From assembly GCF_011927795.1 (NCBI RefSeq), contig NZ_JAATJJ010000001.1, forward strand, positions 186,001-250,000: a stretch of DNA of 64,000 bases. The letters are read 5' to 3'. The notes below the pieces were generated by a model. It was not told the DNA's origin. It saw only the letters and a list, made by a program, of their open reading frames with translations, and ran no database searches. Positions 15,795 through 25,040 of this stretch are shown here, one piece after another (the stretch's first letter is position 1; every line of letters begins with the position of its first letter). Both the position numbers and the translations under genes were made by a program. Origin of the DNA: Saonia flava. GTDB lineage: Bacteria > Bacteroidota > Bacteroidia > Flavobacteriales > Flavobacteriaceae.

Positions 15795-17288
15795 TCAATA
15801 TTTAGCACTTTTTCCATTGGATAATGTGCGTTTTATAAAATCCCGTATGTCCTCATTGGCCGTTTTTAGGTCTTCTTTGCGCAAGTACATCATATGTCCG
15901 CTTCTATAGCCCTTAAAACTAAAACGGTCTTTCATTCTTCCACTTGGGTCTACTTGCCACATAAGGTATTTGGCATTGATATAGGTAGTTGCCCCATCAT
16001 AATAACCCGATTGTACCAATACATTTAAATATGGGTTCTGGGCCATGGCCTGGCGCAAGTTCTCACGGGTATTTTCATCGGAATTGTCCCATGGATGCAC
16101 AGGCCCAAACATATTATACTTTATATCTGTCTTAAAATTAAGTTCTTCCTGTAGATAATAATTAATGGCCGGGGTAAAGCTATGTAACCATGAGGTTAGT
16201 TCCGCACTATAATCTGGCCTCATCCCTGCCAATTGTTTGTCTATACCCAAGTACCTAGAGTCTAACCTACCCACATTGTATCCACCTTTGTCCTTAAGCA
16301 AGTTTTTCCAAAAGTACTGAGTGGGCACACTTAAGTTTTGGTCCAGAATTTCTTGTTTGGACAGGCCGGAGTAGTACGCCATTTTTTCGGCCACCGAATT
16401 TTTTTCGGTTTCCCCAATAAATCCACCTTTGGCCAAAGCAGGAATCAAGGTATTTATGGTATACTCTTCGGATTCTGGAAGAATTTCCAAAAGGTCCTTT
16501 TGTTGCAATGCGGACGGCAATGCTTTATGGTGCCAAGCAGCCGCAGTATAATAGGGAAGGTTAATGGCCTCTGCTACCGGACCTGTATTTCTAATGATTT
16601 TATAATCTGCCGGGGAAACCAGAATCACCCCATTGAGGTACATCCATTGATTGTTTTGCAAAGCTAGGGAGAGACCCATTACGCGAGGGCCACCATAACT
16701 TTCCCCAATGATATATTTTGGGGACCTCCAACGGTTGTTTCTGGTAACAAAAGTGTTGAGCCATTCCGCTAGGTATTTAATATCGGCATTGATACCAAAG
16801 AATTTTTTACGGTCCACTTCATCCCCAGTTTCTGGAATAGTACGGGAATAGCCCGTATTGGCAGGATTTACATAGACAATATCCGCAACGTCCAATACAG
16901 AGTAGGGATTTTCTTTTATACCATAGGGCTGTACAGGATAGCCCTCGTCATCAATCTTAAGAATTCTTGGTCCCGTGTAGGCCAAGTGCATCCATACACT
17001 CCCAGAACCGGGTCCGCCATTAAAAGAGATCAAAAGGGGTCTTGCGGCTCTGTCTTTTATGCTATTTCTTGTATAGTAGGTATAGTGAAGGGTAGCTATG
17101 GGTTTGCCCAACTCATCCCACACAGGTTGGGTGCCAGTGGCCGCAGTATAAGAAAAAGTGGTTCCATTAACGGTTACACTGTGCTGGGTGGTGACGGTAG
17201 TGTCTACCGGAATGGTTCTGCTCTGTGAGAAACCGGAGATACTGAAACCTAAAAAGAAAAGAATAGGTAGGTGTAGTTTTTTTGTCAT
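15795..17288 (-). CDS. Secreted S10 family serine carboxypeptidase-like peptidase
   Basis: This 497-aa protein has a signal peptide (about 1-21, ending FSQS). The alpha/beta-hydrolase signatures of peptidase family S10 are present: FNGGPGSGS (about 89-97, oxyanion region), nucleophile Ser197 in GESYGG (195-200), a catalytic Asp in the SGYYDGATTY region, and His in GYRSGHMMYL near the C-terminus. The family removes C-terminal amino acids from peptides, so it is probably a periplasmic or secreted peptide scavenger. Its stop codon lies only 9 bp from the last hairpin of the repeat array, so transcripts probably run into the array. It is divergent from the oxidoreductase gene at 17485. Confidence 0.93.
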   Translation of the reverse strand: MTKKLHLPILFFLGFSISGFSQSRTIPVDTTVTTQHSVTVNGTTFSYTAATGTQPVWDELGKPIATLHYTYYTRNSIKDRAARPLLISFNGGPGSGSVWMHLAYTGPRILKIDDEGYPVQPYGIKENPYSVLDVADIVYVNPANTGYSRTIPETGDEVDRKKFFGINADIKYLAEWLNTFVTRNNRWRSPKYIIGESYGGPRVMGLSLALQNNQWMYLNGVILVSPADYKIIRNTGPVAEAINLPYYTAAAWHHKALPSALQQKDLLEILPESEEYTINTLIPALAKGGFIGETEKNSVAEKMAYYSGLSKQEILDQNLSVPTQYFWKNLLKDKGGYNVGRLDSRYLGIDKQLAGMRPDYSAELTSWLHSFTPAINYYLQEELNFKTDIKYNMFGPVHPWDNSDENTRENLRQAMAQNPYLNVLVQSGYYDGATTYINAKYLMWQVDPSGRMKDRFSFKGYRSGHMMYLRKEDLKTANEDIRDFIKRTLSNGKSAKY

Positions 17289-17297
17289 AATTAGTCG

Positions 17298-17335
17298 GTT
17301 TTTGATTTAAACTTAAAAGTAGGAATTTAGAATGA
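17298..17335 (-). promoter_or_regulatory. Leader shared with the gene starting at 14111
   Basis: Just upstream of the S10 peptidase start, the minus strand contains CCTACTTTTAAGTTTAAATC. The same relative position before the 14111 gene contains CCTACATTTAAGTTCAAATC. Both fit a Bacteroidota-like -7 box (TACNTTTA) followed by a conserved leader. Confidence 0.4.
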
Positions 17336-17438
17336 GAGTAAACACCCAATACTTTTTCATTTTAGGGGAAAGATTTATATTAAGATATTCTTAACAGTAA
17401 ACCCTGTTATTTAAAAAGTCTAGTTTCCTAATTTTATG

Positions 17439-17446
17439 TACTTTAG
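17439..17446 (+). promoter_or_regulatory. Possible -7 box TACTTTAG before the oxidoreductase gene
   Basis: TACTTTAG lies 38 bp before the ATG at 17485 and matches the TAnnTTAG variant seen before several other genes here. No clear TTTG -33 element is visible at the usual distance. Confidence 0.35.
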
Positions 17447-17484
17447 GAAGTAAATAGTAAAACCAACCTTGAAAAACTATAACC

Positions 17485-18621
17485 ATGGAAAAAATCAATC
17501 GAAGAGATTTTAATTCAAAAATGACAAGGGGAGTGGCAGCGGCCTCCGTCTTGGGAAGTATGCCCTTGGCTTGTGCCATGGGAGCCTCAAGACAAAAAAA
17601 GAAATTGGGGTACGCCCTTGTGGGATTGGGTTCTTATAGTACCCACCAATTGGCCCCAGCATTACAGGACGCACAACATTGTTATTTAGCGGGTATTGTG
17701 ACAGGAACCCCGGACAAAGAGAAAATTTGGATGGACAAATATGGCATTCCAAAAGAGAATGTCTATAACTATGATAATTTTGATGACATTGCCAAAAATC
17801 CAGATATTGATATCGTGTATGTGGTACTGCCAAACTCCATGCATGCAGAATTCTGCATTAGGGCCGCAAAAGCGGGCAAACATGTGGTCTGTGAAAAACC
17901 AATGGCCATAAATGCCGAGGAATGTAATGCCATTATTGATGCCTGTGATAAGGCTGGTGTAAAATTGGGAATGGGATATAGATTACAATCGGAGCCCTAT
18001 ACCCAAGAAATTCAGAAATACGTTAGAGAAAAAACGTTCGGGGATGTACGATATATTTCGGCTGAAGCAGGGTACCATTCTGCCAGTAATCCGGACCAAT
18101 GGAGATTGAACAAAAAGCTATCCGGAAGCGGCGCCTTGGGAAATATGGGGGTGTATGCCATACAAGCCGTAATTTATGGTACGGGTGAAAATCCTATTTC
18201 GGTGACCGCACAGGAATTCAGTACCCGACCAGAATATTTTAAGGATACAGACGAGACCATAACGGCACAATTTGAATTCCCTAGCGGAGCCATTGGAAAC
18301 ATAATGACCTCCCATAACATTAGTAGTAATAAATTTCTTGCCAATTGTTCTGATGGGTGGTATGGACTTGATCCCGCAACGGGATATGGCCCTTTAAAAG
18401 GGGAAACATCCAAGGGAATCATAGAATTCCCACATGAAAGTCAGCAAAAATTACAAATGGATGATTTTGCCCAACATGTATTGACAGGAGCACCCCACAG
18501 AGCTCCAGGAGAAATGGGACTCAGGGATGTAATGATCATGGAAGCCATAGTAAAGTCCATAGCGGAGGGCAATAGAAAAGTGGCCTTGAATTTTGAGCCT
18601 GGTTTTGGATTTGGAGAATAG
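17485..18621 (+). CDS. Tat-exported Gfo/Idh/MocA family oxidoreductase
   Basis: The 378-aa protein begins with a twin-arginine signal (NRRDFNSKMTRGVAAASVLG, about 4-23), so it is probably folded with its cofactor and then exported. A Rossmann domain follows (YALVGLGSYSTHQLAPAL, about 43-60) with the family motif CEKPMA (about 137-142), then a C-terminal beta-sheet domain (GSGALGNMGVYAIQAVIYG, ETITAQFEFPSGAIG). The layout matches glucose-fructose oxidoreductase, which keeps NADP(H) bound in the periplasm. The substrate is likely a sugar or glycoside but cannot be named. It is transcribed divergently from the S10 peptidase. Confidence 0.9.
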   Translation: MEKINRRDFNSKMTRGVAAASVLGSMPLACAMGASRQKKKLGYALVGLGSYSTHQLAPALQDAQHCYLAGIVTGTPDKEKIWMDKYGIPKENVYNYDNFDDIAKNPDIDIVYVVLPNSMHAEFCIRAAKAGKHVVCEKPMAINAEECNAIIDACDKAGVKLGMGYRLQSEPYTQEIQKYVREKTFGDVRYISAEAGYHSASNPDQWRLNKKLSGSGALGNMGVYAIQAVIYGTGENPISVTAQEFSTRPEYFKDTDETITAQFEFPSGAIGNIMTSHNISSNKFLANCSDGWYGLDPATGYGPLKGETSKGIIEFPHESQQKLQMDDFAQHVLTGAPHRAPGEMGLRDVMIMEAIVKSIAEGNRKVALNFEPGFGFGE

Positions 18622-18773
18622 TTTTCTATTTATCACATTAGCCTAACATTTATTTTACATCTTAACACTGAGTTAATTCAAGATTAATTCAATCAATATA
18701 TTCAGTTAATGAAATCATAAGGTTGTTCAGGTAGTTTTGGGATACTAATAAGAACCTAAAAACTATTTGAAAG

Positions 18774-20390
18774 ATGATTTCTAAAAAATTATTATTGAGT
18801 GTACTGTGCTTTTCCGTTATGGGAACCATTTTTATAAGTTGTGATGCTGAGGACGGTGTAGATGGCCGTGACGGTATTGATGGAGTTGACGGAGTTGACG
18901 GTGTGGATGGGGTAGATGGCGAGGATGGTGCGGACCTAACCGTAGCTGAAATGGATCCACTTACTGGCTCCATTGTTTCTAATGATGTGTTTGAATTAAA
19001 AGGTGGTTTTTCCGGAACTGCGGAACTGCAAATGATTCTAACATCTGCAGACATTTTACCAACGGACACCACTTTTGTATACGGATCATATATGGATGGT
19101 GCAGCTCTATATCCATACAATGACGGTTCTGGTACGTTTGCTTTTATCAATAACCTAGAGGCAGATTATTCAATTGCCAGAATTAGAATGAATGCAGATC
19201 TACAACCGATGGAGGGTGATTATATTGTAAACTCTACCGCAACCGCTTTTACTGCAATGTGTTCAGGTTCTTCTATCAATGTTGAAGAACATGGTTTTGG
19301 ACCTCTTTATCTTTCTGGAGGGGAATGGGGAGGAAATGCCAAAGGCGTTTTCAAAGTAAATCCTTTCCGTTCTTCTGATGATAGGGTAGAAGCTGATAGA
19401 CTTCCCGCTCTTGGTGAGTGGTCAACGGAGAATGCTGTAGCTATTGGTAAAGATGCATTTCCAGGACAGACTGTCGTTTTCATGGGGGATGACCATAGTG
19501 ATAATATATATCCACAAGCTCACTTCGGAATGTACGTTGGCACATTGGGTGATTTATACGGTGGTGATCTCTATGTACTTAGAGGTAAGAACCCAACCGA
19601 AACCGCTATTGGCGGTGGGGGTCAATTATTTGAAATGGGAATGGCCGAAGATATTGAATACGATGTAGAATGGGTAAAAGTGACAGAAAGAACAATTGAC
19701 GAATTAAACCAAGAAGCAATCGATTCATTGGCTATTGGTTTCCAAAGAATTGAAGATATTGATTGGAGAAGAGGTTCTGCAGAAGCTAACCGTGAAGTAT
19801 ATTTTAATGCAACTGGTAGAATTCGTTCAGATAATCCTGATTTAAACAATAGGGGTACAGGTTTTGGCCGTGTTTACAAGTTGGTACTTGACCCAACTGA
19901 TCCTACTGCTGATGCCAAATTAACAGTTGTTGTAGATGGCGATTTAGAAGGTGGAAAGGGTGATGGCATGCATTCTCCTGATAATATCTTGGTCACTTCG
20001 AATTATGCCTACATTCAAGAAGATCCCAATGGTTATGCTGATCTTAACCCAGAGATTACGGGTTATGCCAAGCTTTGGCAATTGGATTTAAACACAGGTA
20101 CTTTTGTAGAGGTTCTGGAATGTAACCAAACTGTTGCATCAGGAATGGATATAGGTAATACTGACAGTATGTGGGAAATAACAGGTTTAATTGATGTTAC
20201 TGATATCATTGGTGCTTCTGAGCCTACTTTTATAGGTGGCGCACAGGTTCATGGGTGGAGACCTGGCACTAACCCTGCTACAGCACAAAGGGCGGATGGA
20301 AAACTTTTTGTAGACCCCACAGCTATTGATGAAGGTTCTGCAACAATGGAAGGTTCCTTCTTGTTCAAACTCACTGGTCTTCCAAGATAG
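18774..20390 (+). CDS. Lipoprotein with collagen-like Gly-X-Asp repeats and a large C-terminal domain
   Basis: This 538-aa protein has a lipoprotein signal with the lipobox ending FISC (Cys about 23). It is followed by collagen-like triplets (G-V-D, G-R-D, G-I-D, repeated G-V-D, G-E-D) over about residues 27-52, then a large acidic domain to the C-terminus. That domain (YGSYMDGAALYPYNDGSG, CSGSSINVEEHGFG, GDDHSDNIYPQAHFGMYVG, DGMHSPDNILVTSNYAYIQED) looks like a beta-propeller and is reminiscent of PhoX/DUF839-type phosphatases, though I am not sure. It is probably surface-exposed. It precedes a di-haem peroxidase gene, with a terminator between them, so it is likely a separate transcription unit. 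Confidence 0.8.
   Translation: MISKKLLLSVLCFSVMGTIFISCDAEDGVDGRDGIDGVDGVDGVDGVDGEDGADLTVAEMDPLTGSIVSNDVFELKGGFSGTAELQMILTSADILPTDTTFVYGSYMDGAALYPYNDGSGTFAFINNLEADYSIARIRMNADLQPMEGDYIVNSTATAFTAMCSGSSINVEEHGFGPLYLSGGEWGGNAKGVFKVNPFRSSDDRVEADRLPALGEWSTENAVAIGKDAFPGQTVVFMGDDHSDNIYPQAHFGMYVGTLGDLYGGDLYVLRGKNPTETAIGGGGQLFEMGMAEDIEYDVEWVKVTERTIDELNQEAIDSLAIGFQRIEDIDWRRGSAEANREVYFNATGRIRSDNPDLNNRGTGFGRVYKLVLDPTDPTADAKLTVVVDGDLEGGKGDGMHSPDNILVTSNYAYIQEDPNGYADLNPEITGYAKLWQLDLNTGTFVEVLECNQTVASGMDIGNTDSMWEITGLIDVTDIIGASEPTFIGGAQVHGWRPGTNPATAQRADGKLFVDPTAIDEGSATMEGSFLFKLTGLPR
18865..18933 (+). repeat. In-frame 9-bp repeats encoding collagen-like triplets
   Basis: Degenerate copies of the 9-bp unit GGAGTTGAC or GGTGTGGAT follow one another in frame and encode Gly-Val-Asp triplets. 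Such tracts can change length by slippage in whole codon steps without breaking the frame. Confidence 0.7.
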
Positions 20391-20414
20391 TTTTGTAAGT
20401 AAGTTTAACATTAA

Positions 20415-20445
20415 AAGGTTCCCATTTCTGGATGGGAGCCTTTTT
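20415..20445 (+). terminator. Rho-independent terminator after the collagen-repeat lipoprotein
   Basis: AAGGTTCCCAT pairs with ATGGGAGCCTT (one G-T wobble) around a short loop and is followed by a T run. It lies 25 bp after the stop at 20390 and before the next gene start. Confidence 0.85.
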
Positions 20446-20467
20446 GCTTAAAATTCCATCAACACAT

Positions 20468-22291
20468 ATGAATGCCTTAAAATATATTTCTCTCATCCTT
20501 CTTTTTTCATTGGTCATAGCCTCCTGTAGAGAGCACGAAAAACCAAAGACAATTAGTGCCAATACAGAATCCATGTTCAATGAGGACATTCGGCAGTATT
20601 ATTTTAAAACCTTGGATAGTGCTGCATACTTCATTCAAAAACTGGACACAGCAAATACATTGGAAATAAACAAAAAGTATTTTCTAAAAAGTAGGGAGTG
20701 GTACAAACGTGCAGAACCCATGTTGATTGCATATGATTATGAAAATTACCTTTCTCTGAATGCTCCCAATTTATTAAAAGTGGAAATGGAGGATTTTACG
20801 GACATTAAAAAAATAAAGCCAAAAAGTTATCAGGTATTGGAAGAGCTTTTGTATTCCACGGAAGAAATATTCCAAAAAGATCTTCATTTGGTCTTGGAAT
20901 ATTTAAAGGTTAGAATCCCATATATTAGAAAAAATCACATTCTCTACACACAAAGGGACCGTCATCATTTAAAAATGATCAGGGATGCCATTGTAAATAT
21001 AGCGACTAAGGGAATTACGGGCTTTGACTCCCCTATGTTGGCCAATTCCCTAATCGAAGCCATTTATAACTATGAATCCATTCAAGAAGTTTTAAGTTTT
21101 TATAAAAGTGAATTTAAAGACAAAACTCTATACGATGAGTGGACCAATGAAATCAATAAAACCATAAAAACATTCAAAAATCAGGAATTTGATAGCTTTG
21201 ACAGGTACGGTTTCATAAAAGACCATACCAACACCCAATTAGCACTGGTAGATGCCACAGCTTCCGATTGGGGAATTGAGTTAAACAAATCCAGGGCACT
21301 AGATCCCAAAGCCATTAACTTATTTTCCAAAAATTTTTTCAATATGAAAATGTTCTCCTTGCAGGGTTCTCCATCAATTTCGGAAGAAAGGGTAGAGTTG
21401 GGGCGAACACTTTTTAATGATAAGGGACTTTCCCGCACGGGAACCATTAGCTGTGCCACTTGTCATATTCGTGAAAGGGCATTTACAGATGGTCGTAGAA
21501 AAGCAATGGGCAATGATGGGAAGGATTTGCAACGGAATACTCCAACACTTGCCTATGCCGTTTATCAAAAAACATTCTTCTATGATGGTAGGGGAGATGG
21601 CCTAGAGGGCCAAATTGTATCCGTTGTGAACAACGAAAACGAATTCCATATGGATTTAAAGGCCATAGAGGAAAAAATAAGGACGAATCCTGATTATATA
21701 GAACCATTTAACAAGTTGTATGATGGGGAAATAACCAATATGAATGTTAGAAACGCCATAGCGACCTACATAAGAAGTTTAACGCCTTTTGATTCTAAAT
21801 TTGACCGTAATATGCAAGGCTTGGAAGAATCCTTGACCAAGGAAGAGATATTGGGCTTTAACCTATTTATGGGTAAAGCGGCTTGTGCTACTTGTCATTT
21901 TCCTCCTGCGTTTTTTGGAACCGTTCCTCCAAAATATGATGAAACGGAATTTGAAAATCTAGGTTTAACCAAAAACACTGATTTTGAACACCCTATTTTG
22001 GATGACGACCCAGGTCTTTACCATCCATATGAAGTGGAAGAGAAACGTCATTTTTTTAAGACATCTACCGTTAGAAATATTGAGGTAACAGGACCCTATA
22101 TGCACAATGGGGCTTTTGGGACTTTAGAAGAGGTAATGGATTTTTACAACAAAGGTGGAGGTCAAGGAATGGGACTGGATGTTCCTTACCAAACACTGCC
22201 ACCGGATTCATTGGAATTGAGCAAGAAAGAAATTAGATCTATTATTTCTTTTATGAAGACGTTAACGGATAAGGAATACGAGCAAATCTAA
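20468..22291 (+). CDS. Di-haem cytochrome c peroxidase (MauG/CCP family) lipoprotein with extra N-terminal helical domain
   Basis: The start at 20468 gives 607 aa with a lipoprotein signal (LVIASC, Cys about 20). An earlier in-frame ATG (20432) lies inside the preceding terminator and is rejected. Residues of about 25-280 form an all-helical region resembling imelysin-like domains. The rest is a bacterial cytochrome c peroxidase: first haem site CATCH at about 329-333, second CATCH at about 473-477, with FYDGRGDGLEGQ and GPYMHNGAFGTLEEVMDFYNKGG between and after. It reduces H2O2 or oxidises a partner in the periplasm. Its stop overlaps the converging gene on the other strand by 4 bp. Confidence 0.9.
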   Translation: MNALKYISLILLFSLVIASCREHEKPKTISANTESMFNEDIRQYYFKTLDSAAYFIQKLDTANTLEINKKYFLKSREWYKRAEPMLIAYDYENYLSLNAPNLLKVEMEDFTDIKKIKPKSYQVLEELLYSTEEIFQKDLHLVLEYLKVRIPYIRKNHILYTQRDRHHLKMIRDAIVNIATKGITGFDSPMLANSLIEAIYNYESIQEVLSFYKSEFKDKTLYDEWTNEINKTIKTFKNQEFDSFDRYGFIKDHTNTQLALVDATASDWGIELNKSRALDPKAINLFSKNFFNMKMFSLQGSPSISEERVELGRTLFNDKGLSRTGTISCATCHIRERAFTDGRRKAMGNDGKDLQRNTPTLAYAVYQKTFFYDGRGDGLEGQIVSVVNNENEFHMDLKAIEEKIRTNPDYIEPFNKLYDGEITNMNVRNAIATYIRSLTPFDSKFDRNMQGLEESLTKEEILGFNLFMGKAACATCHFPPAFFGTVPPKYDETEFENLGLTKNTDFEHPILDDDPGLYHPYEVEEKRHFFKTSTVRNIEVTGPYMHNGAFGTLEEVMDFYNKGGGQGMGLDVPYQTLPPDSLELSKKEIRSIISFMKTLTDKEYEQI

Positions 22292-23052
22292 AATTTCTCG
22301 AACACTCCCAATCCGAATAGGGCAAAGTCATACTTAACAGGGTCGTTTGGGTCTAAAAGACGAAGGTTGGTGTCCAATTCCGCCAAGGCTTTGGCATCGT
22401 TCTGTTTGCGTTTTAGCAATCCCAATTTTCTGGCTACGTTTCCGGAGTGAACGTCCAATGGGCATGATAGTTGGCTTGGTTGGATTTTTTTCCATAAGCC
22501 AAAATCCACACCTGTTAAATTATCACGAACCATCCATCGTAAAAACATATTGATGCGTTTTGCGGCAGAGCCTTTGTTTGGGTCAGAAACATGCTTTGTG
22601 GTTCTTGTTGGGTGCGGAATTTCAAAAAAAGTCTTTTTGAATAGGGAAATGGCATTCTGCATGGATCTTGTTTCGCCATGGGATGCAAATACCTGTTCTA
22701 GTCCACCATGGCTTTCATAAATGTTCCTAAGGCTTTTGATGAAGTATTTTAAATCCTCAGCATTGAAGGTTCTATGGACAAAACCATTAAAAGATTCTAA
22801 ATCATTTTTAGTATGCTTCAACACAAAATCATAGGGAGCATTGTCCAGTAGTTGCATTAAACTTTGTGCATTGTTAATGATGCTCTTTCTATTTCCCCAA
22901 GCAATGGTCGCCGTTAAAAAAGCACTGATTTCCACATCCTCCTTTTTTGTGAACAAATGGGGTATCTGTAATGGGTCACTTTCCAAAAATTTTGGATTGT
23001 TGTACTGGACCACTTTGGCATCCAAAAATTCTTTTAATTCAGTTTTGTTCAT
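22288..23052 (-). CDS. TIGR02757 family protein
   Basis: This 254-aa protein matches, from memory, the TIGR02757 family of Bacteroidota and some proteobacteria (KEFLDAKVVQYN, ADPLQIPH-like LESDPLQIPHLF, EISAFLTATIAWGNRKSI, RWMVRDNLTGVDFGLWK, LDVHSGNVARKLGLL). No function is established. The helical pattern and the CPLDVHSG motif recall HhH-type DNA glycosylase-like proteins, but this is uncertain. It overlaps the upstream CPBP protease gene by 4 bp, suggesting an operon with that gene and the ABC ATPase. Confidence 0.82.
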   Translation of the reverse strand: MNKTELKEFLDAKVVQYNNPKFLESDPLQIPHLFTKKEDVEISAFLTATIAWGNRKSIINNAQSLMQLLDNAPYDFVLKHTKNDLESFNGFVHRTFNAEDLKYFIKSLRNIYESHGGLEQVFASHGETRSMQNAISLFKKTFFEIPHPTRTTKHVSDPNKGSAAKRINMFLRWMVRDNLTGVDFGLWKKIQPSQLSCPLDVHSGNVARKLGLLKRKQNDAKALAELDTNLRLLDPNDPVKYDFALFGLGVFEKF

Positions 23053-23603
23053 TCTATGGGAATGTCTAAAAGCCTTGCAAAAAGCATAGGAAGAAACAAT
23101 ACGGTATTATAGGCTGCATGCAGTAGAATGGACCAAAGAAGTCCTAGCTTAACACGTATATACCCTAAAAAAACACCAATTACAATTTGTGGGGCCACCA
23201 ATAATGGAGCAAGCAACAGTACCTGCGGGTTAAATTCAAAATTAGAAATGTGAATCACCCCAAATAGGATGGCAGAAATATAAAAAGCATATTTAAAATA
23301 AGGAGAATTTTTAAAGAAAACCAAAGGGCCCCTAAACAAGGTTTCCTCAATAACGGGAGCCGCAATGCTTACCAAAATAAAGATTAGAAAAATGGATTTA
23401 TCAAAAAGTTCTTCAGTGGCATGCTCTCCCAGTTCCATACTGAAAAAATGCGTTATTAAACCTGTACACATCGTTAAGACAATACCAATTGCCAGACACC
23501 AAAAAAGGGAAGAAAAAAATATTCTGTTCTTATACCTAGATGAACCTTTTGAATAATTAGCGTAAACAGGGTTTTTTACAAAACCCCAAATTTTTTTCAG
23601 CAT
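23049..23603 (-). CDS. CPBP family intramembrane metalloprotease
   Basis: This 184-aa integral membrane protein has about five helices. The CPBP (Rce1-like) motif EETLFRG (86-92) supplies the catalytic Glu pair and Arg. A later HISNFEFN segment supplies a His, and a final helix contains HAAYNT, the third motif. Such proteases cut membrane-associated peptides and have roles ranging from bacteriocin immunity to protein maturation. The start lies 2 bp from the stop of the ABC ATPase gene and the end overlaps the TIGR02757 gene by 4 bp, so the three are probably co-transcribed. Confidence 0.88.
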   Translation of the reverse strand: MLKKIWGFVKNPVYANYSKGSSRYKNRIFFSSLFWCLAIGIVLTMCTGLITHFFSMELGEHATEELFDKSIFLIFILVSIAAPVIEETLFRGPLVFFKNSPYFKYAFYISAILFGVIHISNFEFNPQVLLLAPLLVAPQIVIGVFLGYIRVKLGLLWSILLHAAYNTVLFLPMLFARLLDIPIE

Positions 23604-23604
23604 A

Positions 23605-24267
23605 TCAACTGGTTATAAGTCCGTCCACCATGGTTAGTTTCCTATCGGCCATATTGGCAAGCTCCCCATTATGGGTCACAATAACGAAAGTTTGTCCAAA
23701 TTCATCCCTTAACTTAAAGAAAAGTTGGTGCAGGTTATCGGCACTTTCCGAATCTAAATTTCCACTTGGTTCATCGGCAAAAATAATGGAAGGGTTATTT
23801 ATTAATGCTCTGGCAACGGCAACCCGTTGTTGTTCCCCTCCCGAAAGAGCATTCGGCTTATGGTCATATCTAGAGGACAATCCCAAAAAATCAAGAAGCT
23901 CCTTTGCTTTCTTCTCTGCTTCCGCACGTGGAGTTTTCTTAATAAAGGCAGGAATGCAAACATTCTCCAAAGCAGTAAATTCTGGTAACAATTGATGGAA
24001 CTGAAAAATAAAGCCAATATGTTCATTTCTAAACTTGGCCAAAGCTTTATCAGATAAATTTACCACATCAATATCATTGATCATTAGTGTACTATCCTGC
24101 TTGTTGGATTGTACATCCAAAGTTCCCAAAATTTGCAACAAAGTGGTTTTGCCTGCTCCAGAAGCACCCACAATGGATACCACTTCTCCTTTTTTTATTT
24201 GTAAATCAACTCCCTTTAGTACTTGGAGCTCCCCATAATATTTTTGAATATTACTGGCCTGTATCAT
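23605..24267 (-). CDS. ABC transporter ATP-binding protein, LolD/MacB-like
   Basis: The start at the ATG of 24265-24267 gives 220 aa ([21 protein letters not shown]). A longer frame upstream is not family-like. It has Walker A GASGAGKT (about 37-44), a Q-loop in [18 protein letters not shown], the signature LSGGEQQR, Walker [14 protein letters not shown] and a switch His in [26 protein letters not shown] and [14 protein letters not shown] are typical of LolD, which powers release of lipoproteins from the inner membrane. No permease gene is adjacent, and LolCE is often elsewhere in this phylum. The substrate is therefore inferred from the family only. Confidence 0.9.
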   Translation of the reverse strand: MIQASNIQKYYGELQVLKGVDLQIKKGEVVSIVGASGAGKTTLLQILGTLDVQSNKQDSTLMINDIDVVNLSDKALAKFRNEHIGFIFQFHQLLPEFTALENVCIPAFIKKTPRAEAEKKAKELLDFLGLSSRYDHKPNALSGGEQQRVAVARALINNPSIIFADEPSGNLDSESADNLHQLFFKLRDEFGQTFVIVTHNGELANMADRKLTMVDGLITS

Positions 24268-24388
24268 TAAATTATAATTTCTGGATGAAAGTAAACATAA
24301 GTACAGACATGGCAAAAATTAATGATATAAGTACTTTAATGTGTATTTTTGATTTCTTGTCATTTTTCAAGAACAAATACTACAATAC

Positions 24389-24985
24389 ATGTCATATAGA
24401 AATTTAGAAGAATATAATATTGAGGTGACCAATGAGGTAAAAGAGCGCTATTCTAAAATCATTGATGAAATAGGAGAGGACACTTCCAGGGAAGGCTTGG
24501 TAAAGACACCAGAGAGAGCGGCCAAAGCAATGCAATTTTTAACGCAAGGATATGACCAAGACCCTGTAGAAATATTAAAAGGAGCCATGTTTGCAGAAAG
24601 TTATGACGACATGGTCATTATTAAAGATATTGAACTGTATTCCCTTTGTGAGCACCATATGTTGCCTTTTTTTGGAAAGGCCCATGTTGCCTACATTCCC
24701 AATGGCCATATTGTTGGATTAAGCAAAATACCCCGTGTTGTTGATGTTTTTGCCAGAAGGTTGCAAGTGCAAGAACGATTGACACATGATATATTGGAAT
24801 GCTTAAATGATACCCTTAAACCCAAAGGAGTAGCGGTAGTAATTGAGGCTTCCCACATGTGCATGATGATGCGAGGTGTACAAAAACAAAATTCAGTGAC
24901 CACCACATCTGGATTTAGAGGACAATTTGAAAAAATTGAAACTAGAAACGAGTTTTTAAAATTGGTGAGTTCCAATTTATCGTAA
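24389..24985 (+). CDS. folE: GTP cyclohydrolase I
   Basis: This 198-aa enzyme converts GTP to 7,8-dihydroneopterin triphosphate, the first step of folate (and queuosine precursor) synthesis. Recognised segments are [20 protein letters not shown], the zinc and active-site stretch [42 protein letters not shown], and [15 protein letters not shown] with the second zinc Cys. Length is normal for bacterial FolE. It stands between the minus-strand ABC ATPase gene and a small membrane-protein gene on the same strand. Confidence 0.96.
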   Translation: MSYRNLEEYNIEVTNEVKERYSKIIDEIGEDTSREGLVKTPERAAKAMQFLTQGYDQDPVEILKGAMFAESYDDMVIIKDIELYSLCEHHMLPFFGKAHVAYIPNGHIVGLSKIPRVVDVFARRLQVQERLTHDILECLNDTLKPKGVAVVIEASHMCMMMRGVQKQNSVTTTSGFRGQFEKIETRNEFLKLVSSNLS

Positions 24986-25040
24986 TCCTTATTTTGGCAT
25001 CTTTATTGTTTCCTTGCAATAGAATATTTAAATTAGAAAC

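Noticed and set aside
18689-19150. Minus-strand frame rich in Ser-Thr-Pro repeats
   Set aside because: It is antisense to the collagen-like triplets of the lipoprotein gene at 18774, and its low-complexity protein is a by-product of the repeat.
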